Source of the DNA: Methanomicrobium sp. W14
GTDB lineage: Archaea; Halobacteriota; Methanomicrobia; Methanomicrobiales; Methanomicrobiaceae
Length of the DNA stretch: 64,000 bases
Direction: 5' to 3'
NCBI RefSeq assembly: GCF_017875315.1
Contig: NZ_JAGGMM010000003.1
Span: forward strand, 186,001-250,000
A program made the translations under genes and the position numbers. The notes beneath the pieces were generated by a model, which had not been told where the DNA came from, ran no database searches, and saw only the letters and a list, made by a program, of their open reading frames with translations. Positions 25,661-34,807 of this stretch are shown here, piece by piece; within the stretch, counting starts at the first letter, position 1; every line of letters starts with the position of its first letter.

Positions 25661-25876
25661 AACCAGAAAATTTCAACGGGACGGCAGAAGATTATCTCCA
25701 CCTCATATATCTTTTTTTACAGGCACCCGAAAAAGGCTTTTGAGATTGTAAACGAAGGCAGGGCTGTTCACGGGATAATAGCTTTTTTAATATCCGCATT
25801 TATTGTCCTTTATATATACCATTTCTTTGGATCTTTTCTATATAATGTTTATATGAGCCTTTTCCCGGAGCCTTAA
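25657..25876 (+). pseudogene. Frameshifted, truncated Yip1-like gene, paralogue 2
   Basis: Starts at ATG 25657 overlapping the propeller stop. The first codons (TAEDYLHLIYLF) match paralogue 1, then a run of seven T at 25712-25718, versus six in the other two copies, shifts the frame. The continued reading FYRHPKKAFEIVNEGRAVHG is intact in the +1 frame until a stop at 25874-25876. The rest of the about 230-residue protein is missing. The stretch is nearly identical in DNA to 23700-23780. Confidence 0.85.
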
Positions 25877-25921
25877 CAGGTGCAACGGCAAATGATATAT
25901 AAAAATATTTAATATAATACC

Positions 25922-25944
25922 TTGATTAAGAATGGATTAATCAA
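25922..25944. promoter_or_regulatory. Inverted repeat upstream of the membrane wHTH regulator
   Basis: TTGATTAA (25922-25929) and TTAATCAA (25937-25944), perfect eight-base arms with a seven-base spacer, within an AT-rich promoter area 85 bases before the regulator gene. It is a candidate operator for that regulator. Confidence 0.5.
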
Positions 25945-26028
25945 AGTGTATATTATGTGCAGAAAATGTTTGATAGTCACAATTTATAATTATGACATAA
26001 TTTAGATCCTACTAAAGGAAAAACAATA

Positions 26029-26514
26029 ATGGATAAAAAAAGTATTGTTCTCAATAAGGATATCTTTGAAATTTTATCTTGCGATACAAGAATAGACATA
26101 CTCAAATCACTTAATTCAAGAAGAAAAACAAATTCAGAAATTTCAAAAGAACTTTCTTTAAGATCATCAACAATTCATCGACATCTTGAGAAACTGGAAG
26201 AAACCGGGTTAATAAAATCAATAGACTCAGAAAATAAATGGGTATATTATGAACTTACTCCCGCAGGAGACGCATTGATTAATCCTAACAAAAACAATAA
26301 TTTTATAATTTATCTATCTTCCCTGCTTACATACATAACAACTATAGCTGCATTATATACATATTATACAATTCCAAGACTCAATTCCAAATCTTTATTT
26401 CCTCTTTTAATAGAAGACCCCTTCTGTGTTTTATTTGCAGTATGCATTTCTGCGATAATTTTACAGACAATAATAATACTTGTTTTTTATTTTAAAAACA
26501 GGACCCTGATTTAA
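26029..26514 (+). CDS. Membrane-anchored ArsR-type winged-helix regulator
   Basis: 161 residues. Residues about 10-85 form a winged helix (LSCDTRIDILKSLN, SSTIHRHLEKLEETGLIKS, WVYYELTPAGD). Residues about 93-110 and 130-155 are membrane helices, so the DNA-binding domain is tethered to the membrane. Such one-component regulators are frequent in methanogens. AAAGGA precedes the ATG. The gene is notably AT-rich compared with the core genes, fitting the accessory character of this stretch. An inverted repeat upstream may be its binding site. Confidence 0.8.
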   Translation: MDKKSIVLNKDIFEILSCDTRIDILKSLNSRRKTNSEISKELSLRSSTIHRHLEKLEETGLIKSIDSENKWVYYELTPAGDALINPNKNNNFIIYLSSLLTYITTIAALYTYYTIPRLNSKSLFPLLIEDPFCVLFAVCISAIILQTIIILVFYFKNRTLI

Positions 26515-26646
26515 ACCTTTGGTAGTTATTAGTTTTCAGACTAATATTTTTGAACATTTAATATCATTTTGACGAAGAAATAGGAAATGTCAAAAATATA
26601 TTGGGTATGTATTTAAAATCCCCGTATATTTTGGCAGGACTTTGTT

Positions 26647-27646
26647 ATGATGGAAAAAAAAGAATTATTCTCTCTTTTATTGGCAACTTTTCTGATTATA
26701 TGCTTCTTTAGCACAGTTTCAGGATATCAAATGAGAGATGAGGCATTCCAGGCTGTTTCTGCAGATTATACAAAATATCTTATAGACAGTCACGGGGACG
26801 TCCCAGAGTATAATCAAAAAGGGGAAGTCATGCAGATTGGAATTGGAGAAAAAATTTCTGACAAGGATGCTATGACTAAATGGTATAAACAGTTAGAAGA
26901 TATTCTGGAAGACACCAGCACGGATATGGATGAGTATTTCTACCCCGATGGTCCTGTAATTTCTTATGGCTATGATCTATTGGGAACAATTTGCGTTGGT
27001 ATTTATGAAGAGGAAGATATTGATAAAGAAACCATCAATAAAATAATTGGGTTTATTGATTCGGATGCTACTAAAAAAGGCATTAATGATGTTCCTATAA
27101 TTTTCATATCAGAACCTATGGCAAAATTATGTTCGGACAGAGATGATAGCTGGAGACCTGTTATTGGGGGTATACAATGTGTTGCCAATAGTCACGCAGG
27201 TACAACAAGTTTTGCTGCAACGAGAAACGGACAAAATGGAATTGTGATTGCCGGGCATATGGGTCAACCAGGAGACAGAGTATATCAACCAGATTCATCA
27301 AGTTCAATTGGAACAATTACTGTATCATCAAATGGTGATAATTCAGATTCGGCATGGGTACCTTAAAGCAATGTTAATGATGATATCTTTGAATTTTCAT
27401 GGGCACAAACTGATGTATACGGGTATAGTGATCCATGGGCTAATCTTGATATATCAATGTCCGGAATAACAATTGGGACTGTTAATGGAATCGTGGTTAA
27501 GAAAGAATCGCTCTATAATACCTATTTTCATAAAAAAAATACCTGATCAATGGTATGCAAATTTCCAGTCTGCAGAAGGTGACAGTGGCAGTCCTGTTTA
27601 TTACAAGGATACACCTCACAGGATACGTTTAGCAGGTATCTTATAA
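26647..27646 (+). pseudogene. Broken secreted trypsin-like (streptogrisin-type) serine protease
   Basis: The first part (239 codons) has a signal peptide and a propeptide-like region, then IGGIQCVANSHAGTTSFAA and GIVIAGHMG, the catalytic histidine. A TAA at 27364 interrupts the frame just after NSDSAWVP, which holds the likely aspartate. The reading continues in frame (DIFEFSWAQTDVYG) until a frameshift in an A-run near 27532-27539. The next frame gives KKIPDQWYANFQSAEGDSGSPVYY, the active-site serine motif, and stops at 27644. Further similarity may run on in a third frame to about 27681. At least two disabling changes make it a pseudogene unless a programmed mechanism exists. Confidence 0.85.
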
Positions 27647-27712
27647 CAAGAAATGCAGAGGGCCAGTTATATATACTGTAGCGCAAATAAAAAAGAATTA
27701 AATTTAAAAGCG

Positions 27713-28441
27713 GTGGATATAATTACTACTAATGATTGCCCAAATCCTTCAGGCCGGAATGAAACCAATGAAAAACTGAAATTTTCCGAATACTTTCATC
27801 TCATATATCTTTTTTACAGGCACCCGAAACAGGCATTTGAGATTATAAATAAAGGCAGGGCAGTCCACGGAATTCTGGCACTTTTCATATCGGTATTTGT
27901 AATACAAATATTATATTATACACTTGTTTACTTAATCTACAATGTAATCCTGAGCCCTTTTCCATACCCCCTTTATCCTGTCATATACGGCTGGTGGCAA
28001 AATATACCGGTCATATTTACATTAATTATAATATTCGGCATTGAAGGAATAGTCCTTGTTGCCCTCCTGAAAATTCTTAAATTCAGGTTTCAGTCCATAC
28101 CCGCATTAAGCGTAATATTCTACAGTTGTGCAGCGGCCTTTCCTTTTACCAAAATCTGGTCTGTCCTTTACATGATATATTATTCACTTACCGAAAACTG
28201 CTTATTTACAGGACTGACACCTTACAGCACAGGAGGCATCATAAGCACCTGCATCTTCTTCATATATGTGGTGCCCCCCCTTGCATATCTTGAATATACC
28301 GGGCTCAAAGGAATGCTTAAAAAAAGACCACACCTTATTTTGTATTCGGTGATAACTGCGGCTGCAATCCACTGCATTCTTTACGTGCCTGTATTTCTGT
28401 ATTTAACCGGACTTCTCAGGATGACTTTCGGAATACTGTGA
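27713..28441 (+). CDS. Yip1-like membrane protein, paralogue 3
   Basis: 242 residues from a GTG at 27713, or 262 from an ATG at 27653 whose first codons lie in the tail of the broken protease. It has the same architecture as paralogue 1: SEYFHLIYLFYRHPKQAFE, INKGRAVHGI, several hydrophobic helices, VIFYSCAAAFPF and PPLAYLEYTGLKGMLK. No good Shine-Dalgarno site marks either start. The function is unknown. The repeated presence of this family next to broken genes suggests duplication and decay in this stretch. Confidence 0.72.
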   Translation: MDIITTNDCPNPSGRNETNEKLKFSEYFHLIYLFYRHPKQAFEIINKGRAVHGILALFISVFVIQILYYTLVYLIYNVILSPFPYPLYPVIYGWWQNIPVIFTLIIIFGIEGIVLVALLKILKFRFQSIPALSVIFYSCAAAFPFTKIWSVLYMIYYSLTENCLFTGLTPYSTGGIISTCIFFIYVVPPLAYLEYTGLKGMLKKRPHLILYSVITAAAIHCILYVPVFLYLTGLLRMTFGIL

Positions 28442-28509
28442 TTGAGAAAGCATCTTTAGAATCTTCAATAAAATATTTTAAGATTGTATATACTATCTAT
28501 CAACCGTTT

Positions 28510-30759
28510 TCAGGCGGTTTTTCCTTTTTTACTGCCGTAAAATTTTTCTGCCGAACCGACAAGGGTCAGAACAGCAGGCATAATGACAATTGCACCGATT
28601 AGAGAGAACACTACCGCGATTACCGTTGAAAGGCCGAAACTGGAAACAATCGGGAACACAGAAAGCATAAGTGCCGAAAAACCGCTTGCGGTAACAAGGC
28701 CCGATACCGTAACCGCAGACCCTATCTTCTGGACAGCCTTTGTAATGGCGTCGATATTCCTGTCGCAGCTGTTCCTCTCTTCAATATATCTTTCCATCAC
28801 AAGAATCGTGTATTCTGAAGCAACACCGATTGTCATCGAACCGAGACATGCACTTATCGGGTTGTAATGAAGGCCGATTGCGACCATTGCAACAGCGTTC
28901 CACCCCACTATGCACACAATCGGGACAATCGGGGTTAAAGCCTCCTTCTTCCTGTATGCCAGTGCAAGGAAAAAGAATATCAGGATAAACCCAAGCATAG
29001 TCATTTTGTCCTTGCTGTCTGCAATCTGGTCCATAAGGTTTGTGTAAAGGTCGAAGTCGCCTGTCGGGTAAACCTCCATGTGGGCGGGGATTTCTGACCA
29101 CGTAGCATCGTCTGCTACCTCCTGCTTGAGTGTGTTCTGCTCATTCAGCGTAAGAATTGTCGTTGTAAAAGAAATTACAGCCTCAGTTGAGCCGTCTAGA
29201 TACTCGCTGAGTGAGTCCTCCGGGATTTTTGAAAGGACAGTGTCCAGAGTCGCCTGGTCAAGAGGCATCTTCCCGCCGTTGTACTCCCGTACAAGAGTTG
29301 CAACGCTGTCAAAGCCTGTTATTTCGTCGTGCGTTGATGCGGCATAACTGCCGAACTTATCTATCCACGAAACGGCATCAAGCGACCTCAGGTCGTCTCC
29401 TCTCAGGTAAAGCGGAAAAGGCGTAACCGAACCTGCCACATCCTCGACCTTGTCCAGGGTAAGCTGGGCCGGAAGGTCGGGAGGGGCCATGGATTTTGTG
29501 TCCGTGTCTATCGGAATCGAAGGGTCCACGTGTATCCCTGCGTATGCTATCACGATCGAGATAACTATAACAGGAATCGCAGCAGAGGAGACCTTTTTGA
29601 CAATCCCCTCAAGAAAAGTGCTGTACCTGTTCATCAGGACGACAGCCTTTGACTGTTCGTTCTCTTTTGGTTTGTACTTTAATATGGCTGCAAGGGCGGG
29701 AAAACCGAAGAGGGACGTAAGATAACAGCAGCCAACACCGATTATTGATACTACAGCAAAAGTCTTTATCATCGGAACAGGCGTTATAAACATTGCAATA
29801 AAGCCCATGGTTGTCGCAAGCATTGCAAGAAGAACAGCAGGACCGGTGTTTTTAAGTGTGCTCTCTGACGACTCGGCAATCGATTTTCCATACCTCCTCT
29901 CCTCGTCAAAACGGGCATGGAACTGGACCGCATAATCTATACCAAGCCCCAGAAGAATAGGAAAAGACGCTATTGCACCGTTGTTTATCTCCACACCGAA
30001 CAGGCTCATGACCGCAAACGTGTACAAAAGCCCGAAGGCTAAAAGGATGAGCGGGAGATACCAGTGACGCATATTGGAGAACAGGATAAAGAGGACGATT
30101 GTCATCAGTATGAAGGCTCCGCCTACGAGAGTGATTCCTGACAGCACCATATCCTCCTGAAGTTCGTCGTTGTATGGAGTATTTCCCGTAATTTCTATAG
30201 AGATACCCGGCGGAAGAGTGGCCTCCCCTGCAAGAGCCTCAAGCTTTGGAAGAATCAAAACCGACGTATCGGTTGAAATTCCCTGCTTTATTTTGACATA
30301 CAAAAGGGACGTCTGGCTGTCAGGGACCAGAAGATTCTTCTCTGAATCCGGAATTTTAGAGAGTATATAGTCTATATCAACCTGGTTCTGCGGCAGAATT
30401 CCCCCGTTAGCTTCCTTTAGCACATCCCCTATAGAGACAGTCTCTGAAACGTAGTCAAGCCTTTTTATCTCGCCCTCGAGAACAAGAAGGTCCTGCATAA
30501 GTTCGTAGTTTGTCGTATCCGACGTCTGGACAAGAAGAATAAAAGTATCGGAGACGAACTGGGTATTGTACTGGTCGTATCTCAGACCCTCGGGAGAACT
30601 CTTGTCAAGGTACTGGTCGGATGTAGACTGAAACTTAAGGCCTGACATCGTAAATATTGCGGCAATTAAAAGAACAGTCATTATACCTATGACAAGACGC
30701 GGGTTTTTGTTTATCAGGTGTGAAATACCCCCGTAAAGGGAACTTATACCAAGACTTAT
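28510..30759 (-). CDS. RND-superfamily (MMPL/HpnN-like) exporter, apparent ATA start
   Basis: A twelve-helix RND exporter with two large extracytoplasmic loops. Helix repeats include GLGIDYAVQFHARFDEERRYGKS in the first half and GVASEYTILVMERYIEERN in the second, a pattern of archaeal MMPL-type proteins. From the first ATG (30681) it has 723 residues, but that begins inside the first helix. Reading upstream gives SLGISSLYGGISHLINKNPRLVIGI, a normal RND N-terminus, starting at an ATA (30759) with AAGGAGA eight bases before it. No ATG, GTG or TTG occurs in that part of the frame. The substrate is unknown; it is divergent from the COG1361 operon. Confidence 0.8.
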   Translation of the reverse strand: MSLGISSLYGGISHLINKNPRLVIGIMTVLLIAAIFTMSGLKFQSTSDQYLDKSSPEGLRYDQYNTQFVSDTFILLVQTSDTTNYELMQDLLVLEGEIKRLDYVSETVSIGDVLKEANGGILPQNQVDIDYILSKIPDSEKNLLVPDSQTSLLYVKIKQGISTDTSVLILPKLEALAGEATLPPGISIEITGNTPYNDELQEDMVLSGITLVGGAFILMTIVLFILFSNMRHWYLPLILLAFGLLYTFAVMSLFGVEINNGAIASFPILLGLGIDYAVQFHARFDEERRYGKSIAESSESTLKNTGPAVLLAMLATTMGFIAMFITPVPMIKTFAVVSIIGVGCCYLTSLFGFPALAAILKYKPKENEQSKAVVLMNRYSTFLEGIVKKVSSAAIPVIVISIVIAYAGIHVDPSIPIDTDTKSMAPPDLPAQLTLDKVEDVAGSVTPFPLYLRGDDLRSLDAVSWIDKFGSYAASTHDEITGFDSVATLVREYNGGKMPLDQATLDTVLSKIPEDSLSEYLDGSTEAVISFTTTILTLNEQNTLKQEVADDATWSEIPAHMEVYPTGDFDLYTNLMDQIADSKDKMTMLGFILIFFFLALAYRKKEALTPIVPIVCIVGWNAVAMVAIGLHYNPISACLGSMTIGVASEYTILVMERYIEERNSCDRNIDAITKAVQKIGSAVTVSGLVTASGFSALMLSVFPIVSSFGLSTVIAVVFSLIGAIVIMPAVLTLVGSAEKFYGSKKGKTA

Positions 30760-30924
30760 AAAAACATCTCCTTAAATTTACTATAGGGTTTTAGTTCCGG
30801 ATTAGGCAAACAACTTTTCTATATGCATTTACATTGATTCGTTGGTATATAAAAATAAAACGCAGACAGGATAAAGCATATTCCGCTTACCGGCACAGCC
30901 GGCACACTTTAGGCATATTTTTAA

Positions 30925-30943
30925 CTATAATAGTTTATTATAG
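30925..30943. promoter_or_regulatory. Palindrome in the RND/COG1361 divergent promoter
   Basis: CTATAATA (30925-30932), GTT, TATTATAG (30936-30943), a perfect eight-base inverted repeat with three-base spacer. It lies between the divergent RND exporter and COG1361 genes, 102 bases before the latter. It may be an operator or overlapping TATA elements. Confidence 0.45.
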
Positions 30944-31044
30944 ATTAAATATCCGGGCATCCGGCCAAATATTCAAAAAGGATTAACTATATATTGAGAT
31001 TACCCGGCAAAGTCCTGCCGCATAAAATATAAAGAGGATTTCAG

Positions 31045-32331
31045 ATGAAAGCGCAAATGATGTTGTTTCTGGTTATACTGACTGTTTTTGCCGTTTCTGC
31101 ACAGACCGCATGTGCAGGGGACAAGTTCTACACAGACGGACCTGACATAAACATATCGGTGTATGGCACAAACGAGGTCCAGGCAGGGGCCGACACGACG
31201 GTTACCCTGCTTGTTCAAAACAAGGGTCTGATAGACATGAAAATTGTCCAGGACCAGTATATGACTCCTGATTACCTTCCCAACACAGCAAAGGCCGGAG
31301 TAGTTGCATTAAAGCCCGGCAACTCGCCTTTTGTAGTGAAATCCGACCCGCAGGTGTTCGGAGACCTTCCCTCGGGATACATGAAGACAGTGTCGTTCGA
31401 CGTTTTTGTGCCTGAAGATGCGAAATCGGGAAATTACCAGATGACTGCCGTTGTCGAGTACCAGTACATGGAGAACTCAGACCAGGTCGGGACCGACGCA
31501 ATATCCTATGACTTCAAAACAGAAACAGTAAAAATTCCCGTAAACATCGTTTTAAAACCGTCAGTCTCTTTTGAAATCACAAATTTAACCTCACGTGACC
31601 TGAATGCCGGCGGTGAAGGTTATATCTACATGGATATAACAAACAACGGGACCGATACCGCAAAAACGCTTTCAATCTTTCTTAACCCGTCAGGGCAGAG
31701 CCCTGTAACACCTGTTGAAAACGGCGTATTTGCAGGTGACCTCAAACCCGGAGAGACAATAACTACCGGGTTCAAGGCCGCTATATCAGACGACGCGTCA
31801 TCTGATCAGACATATCCTGTTCAGGTATACGGCGTATACAAGGACTACGAGGGCCTTCCCGCCAAAACCGAACCTGTAAGTGTTGGAATCGGCTTTAAGA
31901 GCAAAATTCAGTTTGACGTGACCGGAGGTCCTGCTGTAGCTTACTCAGGTCAGGAGTGCCTGATATATGTAACATATAAAAACACTGGCGGTGCGACAGC
32001 ATACTATGCACAGGGGAGAATAAGTGTCGTCGACCCGTTCTCAAGCAGCGACACGAACGTGTATCTCGGCGACATGAAGCCTGGAGACTCGGCCCTTGCA
32101 GTATACAAGGTGACAGTAAGTTCAGGTGCGACTGCCAAAAACTATTCCCTTGACTCTGAAATCAGGTACAACGACATTGAAAACAACAACTACGTTTCAG
32201 ACACGATAAAAGTGATAGTAAAGGTAGAAGACAGTATGACAACGGGAATAGCTGTCATCGCTGTAATCGTCATACTCATACTTGCTGCTGCAGGCTACAT
32301 TGTGCACAAAAAAAGAGCGGGAAGAAAATAA
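31045..32331 (+). CDS. COG1361-type extracellular Ig-like (S-layer-related) protein 1
   Basis: 428 residues with a signal peptide (about 1-24, ending TACAG), three tandem beta-sandwich domains rich in NNGT, LKPGETI and GDMKPGDSA turns, and one C-terminal helix (about 400-420) followed by a basic tail KKRAGRK. This is the typical anchored form of COG1361/CARDB-like archaeal proteins, often located beside RND or ABC exporters. GAGGA lies seven bases before the ATG. It is the first gene of a plus-strand cluster reaching to 38350. The exact role is unknown. Confidence 0.83.
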   Translation: MKAQMMLFLVILTVFAVSAQTACAGDKFYTDGPDINISVYGTNEVQAGADTTVTLLVQNKGLIDMKIVQDQYMTPDYLPNTAKAGVVALKPGNSPFVVKSDPQVFGDLPSGYMKTVSFDVFVPEDAKSGNYQMTAVVEYQYMENSDQVGTDAISYDFKTETVKIPVNIVLKPSVSFEITNLTSRDLNAGGEGYIYMDITNNGTDTAKTLSIFLNPSGQSPVTPVENGVFAGDLKPGETITTGFKAAISDDASSDQTYPVQVYGVYKDYEGLPAKTEPVSVGIGFKSKIQFDVTGGPAVAYSGQECLIYVTYKNTGGATAYYAQGRISVVDPFSSSDTNVYLGDMKPGDSALAVYKVTVSSGATAKNYSLDSEIRYNDIENNNYVSDTIKVIVKVEDSMTTGIAVIAVIVILILAAAGYIVHKKRAGRK

Positions 32332-32371
32332 CGGTTGCAGGGTGTTACAGGAATGAAAGGAGAAATATTTC

Positions 32372-33676
32372 ATGTCAGGGATTAATACCCGGACTGCAGG
32401 CCTTTTAAGCATTTTTCTGGTCCTCATATCAGCCCTCGCAGGGACCGCTCTTTGTGCAGGAGAAGAATTTTTATACAGCCAGCCGTCTGTAGCCGCAACA
32501 ATTCTGGGCAGTTCTGAGGTCTACCCCGGAGACAACGTCGCATTTACGATAGTGGTTGAAAACCACGGTGTCGACAACGAGGAATTAAGAGGCTTGCAGT
32601 ATATGGAGACGAGCATAAACCCGACTACCTCCCTTGGAACGACACTTGACCTTCAGGCAGGCAATGCACCTCTTAGGATTAAGACGGAACCGTTTATGGT
32701 CGGAGACCTCAAAGAGGGCGGAGAGGCAAACGGGACATTTTACGCCCATGTGGACGAGAACGCCCCGAAAGGTGTATACAATCTGACGCTTTACGTGCAC
32801 TACACATACGCCTTTGCAGAAAGTCTTATTGAAGGCGACAGGTGGAACTACGTTTATAAAGACAAAACGCAGGTGATAAACCTCCCTGTCACGGTTAAAG
32901 GTGCCGTAAAACCTGAAATCCTCTCGGCCAGGACAACAGGGCTAAGCCCGGGCGAGAAGGGAAATATAATAGTCACCGTCGAAAATTCGGGATACCAGAC
33001 AGGATACAACGCCGGAGCAAAAATTTCAGGAGTTTCAGGCATAATAAGACCTGTTGACGGAAGCGTATTCCTTGGCGACTTTGCACCCGGGCAGACAAAG
33101 GAGATTGTTTTCAGTGCAGTGGTAAACGATTCGGCCGGAAGCGGGACTTACCCGGAAACAATTGACATCGTATACACCGACGAATACGGCAAAATCAAAG
33201 ACTCGGTTTCAGAGACTTTCGGGATAAACATTTCTAAAGGTGCAAAGTTCAGGATAGTTTCAGGCAACATCTCGATGACACCCGGAGATGAGAAGACGGT
33301 TGAAGTATCTTTCCTGAACTACGGGGACGAGACCGCATACGGTGCAAGCGCAAGAATTGTACCCGACAGCCCTGTTGACAGCACAACCGACACCGCAATT
33401 CTCGGCGACATAAAACCGGGAGATACAAAAACAGCTGAGTTCAGAATATCGATGGACTCAGACGCACTCATAATCCCGTACGGTATAAACACCGAGATAA
33501 AATACAGGGACGAATCCGACAACCTGATACTGTCTGACCAGATGAAGCTTCCCATATCAGCAAACAACAAAAACGAAGTCCTGAGTATAATCACAAATCC
33601 GATTTCACTCGTAATACTTGCCGGGGCGGTCTTTCTGGTTGTCTATTATTCCTACAGAAGAAAAGGCAAACTCTAA
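32372..33676 (+). CDS. COG1361-type extracellular Ig-like protein 2
   Basis: 434 residues, same layout as its upstream neighbour: signal peptide (ALAGTALCAG), Ig-like repeats with LGDFAPGQTKEI and LGDIKPGDTKTAEF, and a C-terminal helix (about 408-426) with an RRKGKL tail. The two are probably tandem paralogues that diverged. A strong AAAGGAGAAA precedes the ATG, and the 40-base gap suggests one operon. It is likely a membrane-anchored extracellular partner of the nearby exporter(s). Confidence 0.83.
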   Translation: MSGINTRTAGLLSIFLVLISALAGTALCAGEEFLYSQPSVAATILGSSEVYPGDNVAFTIVVENHGVDNEELRGLQYMETSINPTTSLGTTLDLQAGNAPLRIKTEPFMVGDLKEGGEANGTFYAHVDENAPKGVYNLTLYVHYTYAFAESLIEGDRWNYVYKDKTQVINLPVTVKGAVKPEILSARTTGLSPGEKGNIIVTVENSGYQTGYNAGAKISGVSGIIRPVDGSVFLGDFAPGQTKEIVFSAVVNDSAGSGTYPETIDIVYTDEYGKIKDSVSETFGINISKGAKFRIVSGNISMTPGDEKTVEVSFLNYGDETAYGASARIVPDSPVDSTTDTAILGDIKPGDTKTAEFRISMDSDALIIPYGINTEIKYRDESDNLILSDQMKLPISANNKNEVLSIITNPISLVILAGAVFLVVYYSYRRKGKL

Positions 33677-33738
33677 AATTTTTATTAACTAAGGAAATTT
33701 CTGTTTTTTATAGCATAAGAGCAATAGATCTATCCAAT

Positions 33739-34263
33739 ATGGATGCAATAGAAGAAGGCTTCAATGAAATTTTAAGACAGATTGAAGAGGAAGAGAAGAA
33801 CAAAGAAAAACTGTCGGATGAAGTCATGAAAAACAGTGCCGCGCTTCTTGAAAAAATGAGCGAAAAGGCGGCCCCGCTTGTAAAAAAACATGGCATAAAC
33901 ATGCTTGTCAAAGCAAGAACCGATATGCACGGCGAGATGTACGACAAAATCTACAGCGACAAAAAAATGTTTGTCCTCGGAAAAACAGAACCCATGCCTT
34001 ACCGGCCTGACGACATGACAAAAAAGGTCCAGAGCCAGTTCTGTACACTCTCTGAAGACGGCAGTCTCGAAGAAGTGATGTATTCGTCAACCGAAATCCT
34101 TACAGACTCATATATTCAGGAAATTTCTTCAAAAGAAGCGGTTGATATATACGGTACAGAGATTATTTTCATGCTCTACAAGTCATTCGCACAATACCTT
34201 GATGATGAAAAAGAGCTTGTATCAGCCCTTGAAAAAACCGTCTCGTTTATTCTAGAGAAATAA
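33739..34263 (+). CDS. Acidic cytosolic hypothetical protein
   Basis: 174 residues, no membrane segment or recognised domain. The N-terminal 60 residues are acidic and helical (EILRQIEEEEKNKEKL), followed by a region with DMHGEMYDKIYSDKKMFVLG and a helical C-terminus. It follows the COG1361 pair by 62 bases and is closed off by a hairpin terminator, so it may be the last gene of that transcript. No Shine-Dalgarno site is seen. Confidence 0.7.
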   Translation: MDAIEEGFNEILRQIEEEEKNKEKLSDEVMKNSAALLEKMSEKAAPLVKKHGINMLVKARTDMHGEMYDKIYSDKKMFVLGKTEPMPYRPDDMTKKVQSQFCTLSEDGSLEEVMYSSTEILTDSYIQEISSKEAVDIYGTEIIFMLYKSFAQYLDDEKELVSALEKTVSFILEK

Positions 34264-34807
34264 AAAATATTAATTTCAGGGTATAATCCCCTGATATCTC
34301 TTTTTTGTTAAGATTTTTGTCCGTGCAGACAATCCCTGGTAAAGAAGAGAACCATAACCTAAGAACTGTCAGAAAAAACTCATTATAAATGAAAATTCAG
34401 CATCCAAAAGTTTCTGTAATAATCTTTCTTATAGCAGCTGCGATGGGGACAGATACTTCTTCAGAAAGCATGCGGGAAGACAACAAATGTAACAACTTTT
34501 ACAACACAATAATTTTCCCGGCTTTTTTATCAAAATCCCTGGTACAATTTTAGGGTTCAGCAAAATTTTCCATTTCCATACGTATAACCATCCGGTTATA
34601 CACAGGGATTTTCTTTAATTAACTAATTTATAAATGAATAATCATTTAATATTATAATAGTGTACAATAAAATTGCAAATGAACTCTCTTTGATATAATT
34701 TTTATTTTTTTCAGTTATTACAGGCGCAGAGACAGCAGCATAACATGAAAATTATCACTGGGATATGTTTTGCCATAAGTGTACCGTAAATTTTGTGTGG
34801 AGAGCAA
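34264..34807 (+). other. Long intergenic region before the ABC transporter
   Basis: 544 bases. After the terminator, a 54-codon ORF runs from 34389 to 34553 (MKIQHPKVSVIIFLIAAA...) with a signal-like start but no ribosome-binding site; I cannot tell whether it is real. Past 34600 the sequence is very AT-rich (TTATAAATGAATAATC near 34627 and TATTATAATAG near 34651), the likely promoter area of the ABC operon. No RNA gene is recognised. Confidence 0.45.
34276..34306 (+). terminator. Terminator after the acidic hypothetical gene
   Basis: Stem TCAGGG (34276-34281) and CCCTGA (34289-34294) with a seven-base loop, followed by a T-run at 34301-34306, 12 bases after the stop. It separates the COG1361 pair from the ABC transporter downstream. 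Confidence 0.65.
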
